From Calonectria ilicicola (lineage: Eukaryota > Ascomycota > Sordariomycetes > Hypocreales > Nectriaceae), in contig CP085833.1 in the NCBI GenBank assembly GCA_020809705.1, positions 1,240,001-1,304,000 of the forward strand: a stretch of DNA of 64,000 bases, read 5' to 3'. The translations under genes and the position numbers were made by a program. Below, piece by piece: positions 23,202 through 35,200 of the stretch (positions are counted from its first letter, which is position 1; each line of letters starts with the position of its first letter). The notes beneath the pieces are model-generated. The model saw nothing but the letters and a program-made list of their open reading frames with translations, did not search any database and was not told the origin of the DNA.

Positions 23202-25098
23202 ATGAGTGCCCAATCCAAGTCAGAGTTAGAACTGGCCCTTGCCGATTTGGACATGTCCAAGGTGCTTCCTGCACTCAAGATGCTAGCCTCTGGTGATTCC
23301 TATTCATTGGCCCTTGTGGCTCTCGCCGTCGTCGTCTTGACCCCAGTCTTGTTCAACTGGCTGTCGAGTCCTGGCGAAGTGAAGGTCCCGATTCCTTTAG
23401 CATCGGAACACTCTAGCAAGAAAAAGAGGCAGGAACAGTATCTTCATAACTCGAGAGCGGTGCTAGCTCAAGGGTATGCCAATGTGAGTACTGCGATCTT
23501 TAAACCCAGCATGGAGTGCTAATCTTGAATCAGTACAAAGACAAGCCATTCGGTGTAAATGCGGTCGACGGTAAGGATGATTCGAATTTATATGAATACA
23601 AACTCTGACAAGGCTATCAAGGCGTCAAGTTGATTCTCCCCACAACTTTCTTGGACAAACTCAAGAGCCATCCGTCCCTCAGCTTTGAGAAGTCTATCGA
23701 TACCGTGGGTCTCAGGAACCTGTTCCGGCATTCGTTCAAACAACACTAATTTTAAATAGGATCTTCTTAAGCCATACACCGGCATGGGTGGGGTGGATCC
23801 TGTTGGAGTGAGCATCATCACCTCCAAGTTCAACCCAACTCTCCGTATGTTGATTGTCCGTGCCTTTCATTTCATTTCTAATTTCTAAATAGCCGCATAC
23901 ACACCTCTCCTACATGATATAGTCCGAAAATATATTCCAAAGGCAATTGGACATCACAAAGGTAGGTTAAGGAAAAATAAACAACAAGCGAGCAACATTG
24001 GACCTCCCAGTACTAACACAATAATTTTGCAGATTGGAAAAGTTTAAATATCCACCACCCAATTCTAGGAACAGTAACACGAGCTTCGGCATACGTCATG
24101 CACAGCGAAGATTCAAGCAATAACCAGACTTGGCTTGACCTCATGTCAGAGTATGTCTTGGAAATTACAGCATACGCGACAGCTCTCAAGGAATGGCATC
24201 CCTTGCTTCGACCTTTCGCATGCCATTTCATGCCCTCGAAACAAAAGACTGCTGAACAATGGAACGCAGCCAGGAAAATTGTCAAGAAGACTTTGGAGGA
24301 GAGACAAGCTCCATCAAACCCTCCCACCATCTTGGACTATTTGACTACTGGAAAGCAAGAAAATCTCCGCAGCAATGTTGATTACCAGGTCGAACGACAG
24401 CTACTACTAGCTATCGCTAGTGTTCACACCACAGCTTCGTCGACGGTACACATCCTTTATGACCTTGCTGCTCGACCTGAATACATTCCGGAACTTCGAC
24501 AGGAAGTCATCGAAGTCCTGCGTGAATGTGGCGGCACATTCACCCGAGAAGGTTTGACTAAACTCCAAAAGGTAGACAGCTTTATGAGAGAAAGCCAAAG
24601 ATTCAACTCGCCCGATCTTAGTGAGTCCTCCAGTCTAGTGCTACATGAGAGTGACCTACAAGGTACTAACCAGTCACTATAGCGACATTTCAGCGCATTG
24701 CAACAGCACCATTGACTCTTCCGGATGGCACCTACATTCCAGCTGGAACTAAAATGGAGCTCCCGACCAGTGCAGTCAATGTAGATGAGTCCATCTTCGA
24801 GAACAGCGATAAATTTGACGGACTCCGCTTCTACAAGCAACGCCAGGCGGGTGCATCCGGTGCCTTGTACACAAGCGTTGGAAGAACTAGTCTCGGATTC
24901 GGTGTGGGCCGACACGCCTGCCCCGGTCGATTCCTTGCCGAAATTGAGATCAAGTTGTTCTTGGCTGAAATCTTGCTCAACTACGACCTTAAAAACCCCG
25001 ATGGCATGCCACGACACAAGAATATCGAGTTTGAGGCAATCGTATTTCCCGATCCAGAAGGAGAAATCCTATTCAAATCCAGAAAGCCAGAGTTTTAA
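23202..25098 (+). CDS. Cytochrome P450 (secondary-metabolism type)
   Basis: The start has a good fungal context (CACCATG). A single transmembrane anchor lies around residues 35-50 (SLALVALAVVVLTPVLF). Seven or eight exons join in frame through short introns. The I-helix region reads IASVHTTASST, the K-helix FMRESQRFN (ExxR) and the heme motif FGVGRHACPGRFLAEIE with the Cys ligand. This layout resembles P450s of fungal terpenoid and indole-diterpene pathways (CYP68-like), but that is a family impression. The I-helix lacks the usual acidic residue before the Thr (VHTT rather than A/G-x-D/E-T), as is also seen in that group. The protein acts in the ER membrane. It is likely co-regulated with the divergent P450 upstream. 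Confidence 0.88.
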
Positions 25099-25815
25099 TC
25101 ACGGCTACTGATATATATATTCACTTCTCTTTCTATTTTGTAGCGCCATTTTGTCAGAAAAGCGCAAATTTTCTTTTGTTCATGATAGACGATTCTAGGA
25201 CCACCATTCTGAGATGTATTACATAGCTTAGCCCTCTAGAACATATTTTTGGTTTTTATAAATTAGTATTAGCAGATAGGCAAATTATGCATGCCCTAAA
25301 ATTGATGAAGCATGGCATAACAAAATGACATTTGCAAATTTAGAATCATGTGATACCTGTTTGCATACTGCGGCGAGATTCACAACACGCCCAAAATAGG
25401 GACAATCAGACGCGTGCCGTTCCAAGACTATTTCCAAGGCCACTATACAGTCACCTCGACAATGAGCATCAGTCTCCACACACTCACGGAAATCATCGGA
25501 ATGCAAATGTCCAGCCTCCTGAGCTAGCTACGGCGGTTGCTCCGAGTCAGCCCATAGAGTCCCTGCAGATCATGGGTCAAATTTAGCTTAATACAGGACG
25601 AATGTGGCTTGGAAAGGTTACGATGTGACGTATATATGCTTTTGACACGTCAACCCACTTCCCCAGGGTGCTAAAATTGGTGTATTTCTGCTTAGGATCT
25701 GTGGGTGGGTATAACAGTTCCCCAATCGCCATCAAGCTATTACTAGATTTTAAGAAGGGTTACAGATCCTCGCGAAATATGGACGTAATGCATTCTAAAA
25801 TATCTCCATGTACAT
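25099..25815. other. Convergent intergenic region, no gene seen
   Basis: This lies between the 3' ends of the plus-strand P450 and the minus-strand dehydrogenase. The short ORFs here have no recognisable domain. Confidence 0.5.
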
Positions 25816-26967
25816 CTATTCATCATCCTGGGGGTACTTAACACCTCCCTGTCTCCTAACCTCATCCAACATCCTCATCACCCGCATTGTCTGAGACCAT
25901 GGCATCATACTCGACTGAGTTCTACCAGCAGCAATGTCTAATGCAGCTTGATCCGCCTCCCAGTAGAATCCCATTCCTCCAGGCGAATCAGACGTGTATT
26001 TAGTTCCCTCCTCGCCCGACTCGTCGTGATTTATCTCGCCGCCCTTTTCTCCAGTGCGATAGACAGTGAAACTTGTGGGCATGGGAGGAGCTGGGCCTTC
26101 AATATCAATGTGGCCATTTGTACCATCCACCCGGCAGAATGACCCTTTTTCTCGAGTTGTAACAGTAGTGGATGAGAGAACTGCTTGTGGACCACCGTGA
26201 CCAAATTGCATGAGCATTCCAGTGTGAACCTCAATACGGTCGCCCCCCTCCATGTCCTCTTTGCCCTGCAAAGCGAGGATCCTAGGAAGATCACCACCTT
26301 CACCTTGATCCTGTTCCTGGGTCATATCGATTGTAGATGGGTCGACCATCAATAATGCCCAATTTACCAGGTAAATTCCAAGGTCCATCAGTGAGCCGGC
26401 GCCAAGCTCAAGGACACGATATCTGTTGTCTTCTGGTAAATCCTGCAGATTTACCTGAAAGCCACAATCGGATATTACTCTCAAGACCCGACCGATTGCC
26501 TTTTCTTCGTGGATGACTTGCAATAGCTTCTTTGTGATTGGCAAGCCGCGGGTCCACATACCCTCCCCAACCCATACGTTTGCCTCTCTTGCTGCTTCAA
26601 AAACGATGCGTGCCTCTTTTGCATTCATCGTGAATGGCTTTTCGCACAGCACATGTTTTCCAGCCTTGATAGCTTCAAGGCATTCGCTCAGGTGCAAGCC
26701 ATGAGGGACTGCTATGTGCACAATGTCAACCTCTGGATCGGCGTACACCTCAGTATGTGAGTTGTAGAGCTTTGCCGAAGACGGAATACTAAGCTTCTCG
26801 GCGAATTCTTTGCTTTTTCCGCTCTTTGACCCTATTGCTTGAATAACATGTCTTGCTTGCGCAGATGGACGTGGCAAGAGCAAATCTCTGACGAGCCAGG
26901 TTGCACTAGTCCCGGTGCCAATGATGCCCCAGCGAAGGATTGGGAGTGGAGCGGAAGTGCCAGACAT
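25816..26967 (-). CDS. Gfo/Idh/MocA-family NAD(P)-dependent dehydrogenase (dihydrodiol/sugar dehydrogenase-like)
   Basis: Intronless. The first plausible start is MSGTSAPLPI at 26967; an upstream in-frame Met exists at 26991. The N-terminal Rossmann fold shows LRWGIIGTGTSATWLV (GxGxxx cofactor loop), and the family signature AGKHVLCEKPFTMNAKEA carries the catalytic-site Lys in EKP. The C-terminal beta-sheet domain follows (LGAGSLMDLGIYLVNWAL). Closest types are fungal dimeric dihydrodiol / D-xylose 1-dehydrogenases, which oxidise diols or sugars with NADP. About 380 residues is normal length. It is a soluble cytosolic enzyme. The promoter contains CGGAGTCTCCG (27065-27075) and the palindrome CCGAGCTCGG (27088-27097). 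It could reduce or oxidise a diol made by its oxidising neighbours, but this is inference. Confidence 0.88.
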   Translation of the reverse strand: MSGTSAPLPILRWGIIGTGTSATWLVRDLLLPRPSAQARHVIQAIGSKSGKSKEFAEKLSIPSSAKLYNSHTEVYADPEVDIVHIAVPHGLHLSECLEAIKAGKHVLCEKPFTMNAKEARIVFEAAREANVWVGEGMWTRGLPITKKLLQVIHEEKAIGRVLRVISDCGFQVNLQDLPEDNRYRVLELGAGSLMDLGIYLVNWALLMVDPSTIDMTQEQDQGEGGDLPRILALQGKEDMEGGDRIEVHTGMLMQFGHGGPQAVLSSTTVTTREKGSFCRVDGTNGHIDIEGPAPPMPTSFTVYRTGEKGGEINHDESGEEGTKYTSDSPGGMGFYWEADQAALDIAAGRTQSSMMPWSQTMRVMRMLDEVRRQGGVKYPQDDE

Positions 26968-26991
26968 TTTGGAGCGTGCTTCTAGAATCAT

Positions 26992-27602
26992 GAAACCTCT
27001 GGTATTAGATACAGAGAATACTGAAATCGATTGGCTACGTGTTTTATCCTATCATGGCGACTATCGGAGTCTCCGGAAATCTTCGCTCCGAGCTCGGTTG
27101 ATGCCCGGCCGGACGCGATGGAAATACAAAAGCCGCGCCGAGTGTGACCTTGAATTATCACGGGGTAGTGGTCCGGAGCAATACAAAATTCCACCTTCCA
27201 ACCACGAGCAAATCAAAAAAGCAAAAAGTAAAAGAAAAAATATTGCACTAAATCAGGAGCGCACTGTCGGTGAATTGATCCGAAATTGGAAAATACCGTC
27301 CAAGTTCCCAACTACCAAGTGAACTACTCGTTTCTTCGTGAAAACCCCACGGTTCAAAGATTCACAGACTGTTTTACATGGGTGATTTTTAACAAATGTA
27401 GAGAAGGCCCCAAAATTTAAAATGACTGGACCATTTTCTTACTTTTAAGGCGATACATTCAATGAGGCTCTCATTTTTCTATTGTAGCCCACAGCAATGG
27501 ATTTTAAGTATGCGAAATGAGACAAATGCAATGATGTATAACGTTGTACCTAATATCTTTCGTGCAATATATATAACTGATCTAAAGTAACACGAATTAA
27601 AA
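26992..27602. other. Promoter of the Gfo/Idh dehydrogenase and 3' flank of the FAD monooxygenase
   Basis: No gene seen. The region is rich in CGG/CCG half-sites between 27065 and 27115, in contrast with AT-rich sequence after 27340. Confidence 0.45.
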
Positions 27603-29021
27603 CTACACAAAATCATCCCTCTGACCAGAGGGCAGAGACAATTCCTCCAAAGAACCCTGCCTGCCATCTCTAATGTCCTGGGCAATGTGTTCAAAATGCT
27701 CCTCGGCATTTGCCTGAGCATCAAAATCCAGAATCCAGGGGAAACGACGATTTGCAAGGACTTTGGGATCCAATTCCAAAGCTGACCAGTCGATTTCGTG
27801 CCATTCATCTCGATTCTTTGCGCCAGACTTATGGATAACATTGGCACGGTTATAACGAATTCTCTCTGTCGCTTGCAGGGCCAGAGGAACATCACCATTG
27901 GCCTTTTCCAGGCAGACTGCTAATGTGACAGCATCCTCAAGAGCCTGGGCACCACCTTGGGCTGAACTGGGCAGATGGCAATGGCATGCATCGCCGATAA
28001 GAATCGTTCGAGCGCCCCTACTGATCCACGTCTTGACGGGATCGCGGAAGACTAGCTTATAGTCGACTATCTTGTCGGCTGGTGCAGCATCTAGCAATGC
28101 TTTGCATGTGTCTTCATGGCGCTCCATGAATGGGTAAATATCCTCTTTTTTAGCTGGCAAAGACCAAGACTCGGCAATATCTGCTTTATCCTAAAAGGAC
28201 TGTTAGAACAGTGTATAATTTGTTTCAAGAAGCATCATACCCGGTGCATGAAGACCCATGCAATATTCTTGCCTGCATTCCAAGCATAGCCAAGCATGGT
28301 TGTGTTTTCAGAGATCCAAATACGGATTGTTTCCTTATCAGGATTTGTGAAGTCTTTAAGCAGAGGGTTTGATCGCATTTCATCCGTGACCTGGAAAAAG
28401 GTCCGGAAGATGGCCCAGCCGCTACTTGTCTTTGCGTCTTTCAGGCCAAGCACCTGCTCTCGAGCAAGCGATCGGCCACCGTCAGCAGCGACAACGACAT
28501 CACCCCAGATTTCTTCTCCATCAGACAAGACAACACCGGCTTGCTCAGCAGTCTCTTTGTACTCGACTACGGCTTTGCCAAAAAGCATCTTGGCTCCGCT
28601 CTTCTCGGCAAACTCAGTCACAATCGTGTGCAGAGCACCGCGATGGCCAGCAAACTGCAGTCCAACATCTTCGGGGCGATGGTACCAAGGATCATGGAAG
28701 AGCGACTTTCCGTCATATTTGCACAGTTCAAGTCCAGTGACTTTTGTAATACCAACGGCGTTGATTCGCTCTGCAACCTCACCATTGCCCCATTTACTAA
28801 TGACACGGCCGCCATTTACAAAGAAGTCGATAATATCTATTAAAAACCGTAAGTACGTGCCTACAAATTTTATCTTGGTCAGACTGTTACTCACCTCCAT
28901 AAGAATTTGAGTCGGGGTAACGCTCAACCAGAGTGACATCCATGCCCCGCTGCGCGCATTCGATGGCGGCACCCAACCCACCGAATCCAGCACCAACAAC
29001 AATAACCTTTAAAGGTGCCAT
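27603..29021 (-). CDS. FAD-dependent monooxygenase (salicylate hydroxylase-like)
   Basis: Three exons join in frame into about 430 residues. The start is MAPLKVIVVGAGFGGLGAA, which places the GxGxxG dinucleotide loop at residues 10-15; an upstream Met at 29069 would add 16 unlikely residues. The second FAD/NAD motif is VVAADGGRSLARE (DG motif) and the third ILIGDACHCHLPSSAQGG (GD motif), so the flavoprotein aromatic hydroxylase fold is complete. Such enzymes use NAD(P)H and oxygen to hydroxylate or decarboxylate aromatic or polyketide substrates in the cytosol. Intron 1 (28842-28903) uses a GTGAGT donor and leads to DIIDFFVNGGR. The second intron follows WVFMHR near 28240. Confidence 0.88.
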
Positions 29022-30569
29022 ATTTTTAGTATTCAATCGTATATTTGAATTTTGAGTGGGAAATGTCAAATTTTGAAGAGATTTGTAAGAATGTATTCAG
29101 AATTAGTGAAGCCGATGGTCATTCGATCAGGCATCTCGAATACAATAAAATATAGCAATGAATTAGGCAATTGATTCATATCTTGCCGGGAAAATTCTCC
29201 GGTACCGTAGAAACAGAATTCGACCCACCGATTTCCTTCATTCATTGTAATGATTGAAGACAGCAAGGCCCACCAAGCCCGATGATGATCGGTCAGATGA
29301 TGGCCGGAATGCTAGAGTCCGGATAAAGCCGCGGTTAGCGATTGGCTGTTCGGACTTGCACACCGGCCAAACTCAAGTTTGTCAAGATACGGCACGGACT
29401 ACTAGAAGCCGAACTACCCCCGATTATTACACGGATCGCCATGTCCGAGGTGGTGGCATATTGTTCAACCAGATTACGATCGTACGATCATTCAAGGTGA
29501 AAGGAGGCCATATTTTATTGGGTTACTGAGCTATCAAGTACTGCAGCACCAGTATCTTATATCGTCATTATGTCTGAGATGTTCCAATCACAAAATTCCA
29601 GGTCATCCTCATGGCCAACAAGATCAGAAAAGGTACCCAGCCATGCCAGAGCGTGATGCCGTGTCAGTAGAGGTGGAGCGATAGACACATTCCTCCGGTC
29701 GCCGCCGTCGCGTACACGTATTGCACGGATACTGGCGGTTGCACTTGGCACATCACATTCAGCTATTTATTAATAGCAGTCAATTCATGGTTTACGCACT
29801 TTTTGCTTTCTGTTGTAGCAGGGAACACATGTCCTGACCTGGCGCTTCCGCCCGCTTGGCTGACTGAGAGAGAACTGGGAGAATACGCCAGTGGGCCGAG
29901 CTAGCGCGTCATCTCACATTACAGAACAGCTACCCTACACAGGCTTTTTTTCACCTGGGCGACCCAAATACATACATATATGACAGACTGTGATACGAAA
30001 TAGTGGAAATAATTGTCATTTTTGTTTTTAATTGATCTGGGGGGCCTTACTTTAGCTGTTCAATTACGCGGGACGAGACGACTATATCATTCTGGGATGT
30101 ACTTCTTGGCCAATTTTTGGGATTCGAAAAACATGACAGTCTCAAAGTTTCTTCAGAAGACGTTTACGCTCAGCGCTTAGATAAATATTTTGTACCAAAA
30201 CAGATATTTTATACAATTTCAACCGTTCATTATTCTAGCCGCTTGCAACAAGAATATTCTATTTCCTTGATGGATAAAATCTCTTTCCTGGTAGAGTCAC
30301 GTGATATGTAACTAATTATAGAGCCTGAAATTAAAATTGGTTTTGGCGTATTACATAATCACTCTAGCAGGTGGGAGATTTGTGACAATTCAAAAAGGGG
30401 TGACTGTGGATTCGTGCTCGCGACTAATAGGCAGCATCATTGAATTGTCGGCATATCTTTCCAAGATTCTGGATTCCCTCCACTGTGAGAAGTTAGCCCG
30501 AAAGACCCCGGAATCTTGGTGCTATATATACAATCCATAGGTAACTTCCTCCTGCGAATAGTTTGGTCA
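29022..30569. other. Gene-poor interval upstream of the FAD monooxygenase
   Basis: This 1.5-kb stretch has only short ORFs. Between 29180 and 29460 it is rich in CCGG and CGG motifs, probably the promoter of the FAD monooxygenase. The remainder shows nothing recognisable. Confidence 0.45.
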
Positions 30570-32178
30570 TTAAACATGTTCTGTGGCTGCCAACTTCTCA
30601 TCAAACTGCTCTGCTCTTCGCTCCAAGTCCCCTTGGAAGTCACTAGTATACTCCTTTGGATCCTTCCCAGCAACGAACCATGGCATGGTTCTGAATAAAG
30701 TGTTCATCTCCTCAAGGGGCAGCTTCTTTGTCTCAGGAACGAAAGCCCAGACCGCGGCTGCATTTGTAAAGTTACAAATAACAAACGTGAGGTAGTACTT
30801 CCACCCCACTGCTTCCATTGCGATACCTGTAACCTGGCCGATCATGGTGTTGAAAGCAAAGGACATCATGGTTGCGGCGGAAACACCCTTGGCTCTCATG
30901 CGGGTGTCGAAGATTTCAGCGGGAATGATCCACGAAAGGGGTCCGCAAGTTGCAGAAAAGGAGAAATTGTATGCCCAGGTAACAATGATGAAGCCCCAAC
31001 CTTGAGCAGCGCTGCCTGAGCCTGGTGGGTAGACGGCCAACATGATAGTGGCAATGATGAAGGTGAGCATGTTGAAGAGATTACCCCAGATAAGAGTCCA
31101 GCGACGACCGAAACGATCGATATACGCAATGCATAGCGCTTGGGCGATTAGAGCAATAACAGAGTTGATAGCCTGGTACTTGAGGGCATCTCCTGGTCCA
31201 ATTCCTGCCTGACCGTAGATTGTGACAGAGTAGTACTGAATTGCAGATACACCAGTCATTTGAATCGAGGCTTGGAGACCGCAGGCAATGAGGAGTCGAC
31301 GGAAAGTAGATAAGTCACGGAAGAGATCCAGGTAGGATTTTGCTTCCTCTTCGTGTTCTTTAGCAATGTTCTCCTGAATTTGCTCAAACTCGGCGCGAAC
31401 CCATGGGTCATCTTCATTTCCGTTGCTGTGCAGACGAGCGAGAGTCTTCAGTCCTTCTTCGGTTTTTCCGTTGTCGATCAACCAACGAGGGGATTCAGGG
31501 AAAAGGAAGATTAGAGCTCCAAGGACGAGGGCAGGAATGTTCTGGATACCCAGAGGAATACGCCATTGCCGTGTGTCATCGTAAGCGTTATAAGTACCCC
31601 AACCAGTCCATGAGGCAACGAGAGCTCCAATGCCCAGCATGAATTGTTGAAGGGCAGTCACCGTTCCTGCCGTGAAGTCAGTAGAGATCTTGGATGATTG
31701 TGATTGGTTTTATCTTTACCTCTGATTGAAGGGTGAGCTATTTCAGCCTGATACAGCGGAATAATCATGGTGAGGAATCCGACGCCCAGACCAGACAAGA
31801 AGCGGCCTGCCATCAAGTAGGAAATCTTGGGCGCAGCAGTTTGCAGAATTCCGCCGATGAGGAATATGACGCTTCCCACGACAATGGTCCATCGTCGACC
31901 CACGCGCTCTGTGGTAGGACCAGCGAACCAAGCACCGAAAAAGGCACCTCCAGTGAACAGGGCTACGACGGCACCGCTACAGCAGTTTTAGTAGAGGCCG
32001 GCGATTTATGAAAGGAAGGAAATTCTTACGTCGAAGAGTCAGTGCCGCTGACATTGAAAAGATCCAGGTAAGATTTAGAAGCAATGACTTGGGCAATAAC
32101 ACCCAAATCGTAACCAAAGAGCACCGACCCGAAGGACGCAAAGACTCCCACGAGGAACTGATAAACCTTCGGCTTCAT
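30570..32178 (-). CDS. MFS sugar-transporter-family permease
   Basis: Three exons encode about 495 residues with 12 predicted helices. Family signatures are GYDLGVIAQV in helix 1, ERVGRRWTIVVGS between helices 2 and 3, RFLSGLGVGFLT, the PESPRWLIDNGK motif at the start of the central loop, and IDRFGRRWTLIWGN. Near the end is VPETKKLPLEEM, the PETK(G) motif. These define the fungal hexose/quinate/polyol proton symporter family in the plasma membrane. Start chosen at MKPKVYQFLVG (32178), because the 30 residues of upstream open frame are not transporter-like. The substrate is unknown. It is the last member of the dense left block and could import the compound processed by its neighbours. Confidence 0.88.
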
Positions 32179-32268
32179 TGTGAAGGTGATGGGAAATGGA
32201 TGGAGGATTGGAATTGTAGAGAAGAGATCGAGAGGGAGAGCATCCAAGCAATATAAAGCATTCTGCAT

Positions 32269-35200
32269 GCGCCTCCCAGAGGATGTCAGCTGAAACCATC
32301 AGACGTTCTGATTAACCTCCTCATGCATTCGCTTCTGCGAACGCAAGGATACGTGTGGTGGATATTCGGACCTCGCTGGCCCGGAGGGCGTGCCAGCCCC
32401 GAGGACAGCGCGAGTACGTGATTGGACGAACAGGGGTTAGCGAGTGGTGCACCCTGTCAAGCCGCTCCGTTGGGCGAGGTGGGGGTGGGCTTGTGCTGTA
32501 TGCGCTCGAATCGCCATCGTTTCCTCTAGATCGGATACGGTAGCATTGGAGACTGGTTCTTCTCCGCATTTCGTGCGCCTGTACGCGGTGGAGACGGGGA
32601 TGCTCTCCCTTGTTGAGTATTGGCTCCAGAGGAACGCTAGGGACCGCTCTGCCAGGGGCTTGTTGGTAACGTGATAGCTGGAGGTACTTGTCGGAATCGG
32701 CTAGATCTCGCAGGGCCAGACCGCTCGATAGAGTTTATGAGTCTAAAAAATATCTTGGATCCGACAACCTCTGATCACCCCACCATATCAGGATGCGGGA
32801 GCTGATCACCTTTGTTAGGTTGTTCGAAGGCCGGATTATAAAACGAAATGAGTTGAACTAAAATTTATCCCACGTTCACTGGTTGGTCATCCTTGGGGCC
32901 AGCATACATTGCCTCAACTGATGAATTGGTTACCCTAAACCCTGAACCCATGAACGCGCTGGCTTTGCTTGGGTTTTTTTTTTTTTTTGGTAAAAAAAAT
33001 TAGCCTTCACGTACAATCTTTTTCGTCGCTTCACTATGAATAATCAACTGCCTGGACAAGGGCGTAACAGATATTCCAGCGCTGGTCAGTGCCGACTCTG
33101 TACCCATCAGTCACCTGACCGACCAAACGGGAACCAGGGCGCTGGTTTGTAAAACGTTCTTCAATTTGCTATTAACTGTACCCGATATACGTATTGAATC
33201 TCGCTACCATTTGTAAACAGTGCCAATCCAATTTCCTCTCTTCACTCCATATTATTGTTACAAAAAATGAAAGTGAAGAAGTTGAGTAAACATGATGGGT
33301 TGACAGACATCTTTATGCTGGATTCACATTAAAAAGTTAAAACCTATCAGTGAAAGAAAAATATATAATAGCAAGAATTCCCTAGTTATTATTAACCTAG
33401 AATTAATTTAATATTTTTTTTAATTGTGATAGGGAACGTGGGTTCGAACCCTCGGCCTTTTGAAAAATTAGCTTTAGTCGGCGGATTAGTCCGGCTGCAA
33501 CACCAAACTTAGTGAAAAAGGGATTCCGATCTCAACACCAGGAGGAGAGCCAACACACCCCAATCAACAGTTTTTTAAGCTTATTTCAAGCCTCTCATTT
33601 AAAGGGATTATTCGATCTGGTTACTATGGTGATTTTTATGACTTTATCGAATTTTATTATGCTTGGTTTTATTTTATTTTGCTCTCCCAGCTGCTAGTCT
33701 ACTCCAAACCTTCTCTTCCAGCCACAGCAAATAACCAAGAAAATCGGCTCTTTGGGCTGTGTGTGGTTTATGCAACATACGGATTCTACCCTATTTAATA
33801 ATAAATAATAATAATTTTTACTTTTTTATTTTCTAAATTATAAGAATATATTATTCCTTGCCATACTTGTAGACACAAACCATTACAAATACAATCATCG
33901 GTCCTGCTCGCAATATGAGACATATTTACGACGAGCGCAGGACCGGATAAACCCAGTTCAAGTTAACCACCCAGATGTTCGAACGGATTAGAGAATTTTA
34001 GGGGAAGTTTGGGGCGAACAGGAACTGGTGCGAACCTGGCTATGCGATCATCCTAATATTACTGAGGATGAAGTTCTCGGTCACTCCACGTTTGCGATGA
34101 TGCTAGAGAAGTTTGAATATTTTGTTGGGGTTGACTACGGCCAGCGACTGGCCATCGCCACCAAATTTAAAGAAGAAGATGAAAAGATGGTTCGGTTAAA
34201 TGATCAAGAAAGGATCGACAGGCTGTCCGCTGAACGTGTTATCGACCCTGTTAGGCTCACGGGAGTCCCCAAGGATATTCTGGATGTTGAGACGCCACCC
34301 GAAAATACTTACCTGACCTAGAGACGGCTGACTGGGACAGCTTCACTGTCTACGCTGACTTATATGCGGAATCTGTTCCAGTCATTACTCATAACAACGG
34401 AAACACGGCGTCTCAAAAAATACGCCAAACAAGGTGGTGGGTCAGCATATTGTACTTCCCATATCTCCGTCGTTTGGTTCAGAAATACCTCTAGGCCCCC
34501 GTTCAATTAGCACAGTTGGCAGAGTACAATTCTGGCACAGAGAAGGTGGTGTATAAAGCCCTTCCATCAGAACTTACAAAGTGAAAGCCATGTATGTTTA
34601 TGCCTGAGCTAGTAACTTTAGGCTTGCTAGAAATTGAATTTATGGATATTTGTAAGGATAAGCCGGTTCAACCACTGTGGTATGATGAAATTTCCAGGGA
34701 CGGGCTAGACCCGATATAAGTCATAGAAGACTGCGCTTATAATATGGACAAGAAAATACAAAAAGGACGCGACAGTAGCATTTCAAGCATGTAGACTTTT
34801 TTTCCTTTAAAAAAAACAAAGTTTAATAAAACAGTTCCCGAAAACACGTGTCCCTAAACCATTAACAGACTATTCCGTAGCTTAGACAAAATTGGATGTA
34901 TGACATTACGAGTGCTTACACTACAAGAGCAAAGCTTATCCAAATCTTATTTAATTTATTCGTAACTGATTTGACTTTTATTCAGTCGGTCAGCTTCGAG
35001 TGTAAAAAATCGGAAGCGAGAAATACTGTCTCAATCTTGCAAGAAATGTGTTGAACGTGTCTCGTAACGCAAACCACCAAGACAAAACTCCTACTTAAGC
35101 ATGCTTCGATATTTTGCCAAACCATCTGCCTTCTGGCACCCCCGTTCATTTAGAAATAAGACACGAATCACCTTTTCAGCCAGTGCAAGTTAGTCTGCGC

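Noticed and set aside
27088..27097. Perfect palindrome CCGAGCTCGG as a specific operator
   Set aside because: Ten-base palindromes occur by chance in a window of this size, and no second copy is seen in a neighbouring promoter.
33431..33457. GGTTCGAACCC resembling a tRNA T-arm/B-box
   Set aside because: The T-stem does not pair over five base pairs, and no A-box, anticodon arm or acceptor stem is found upstream. At most a tRNA-derived fragment.
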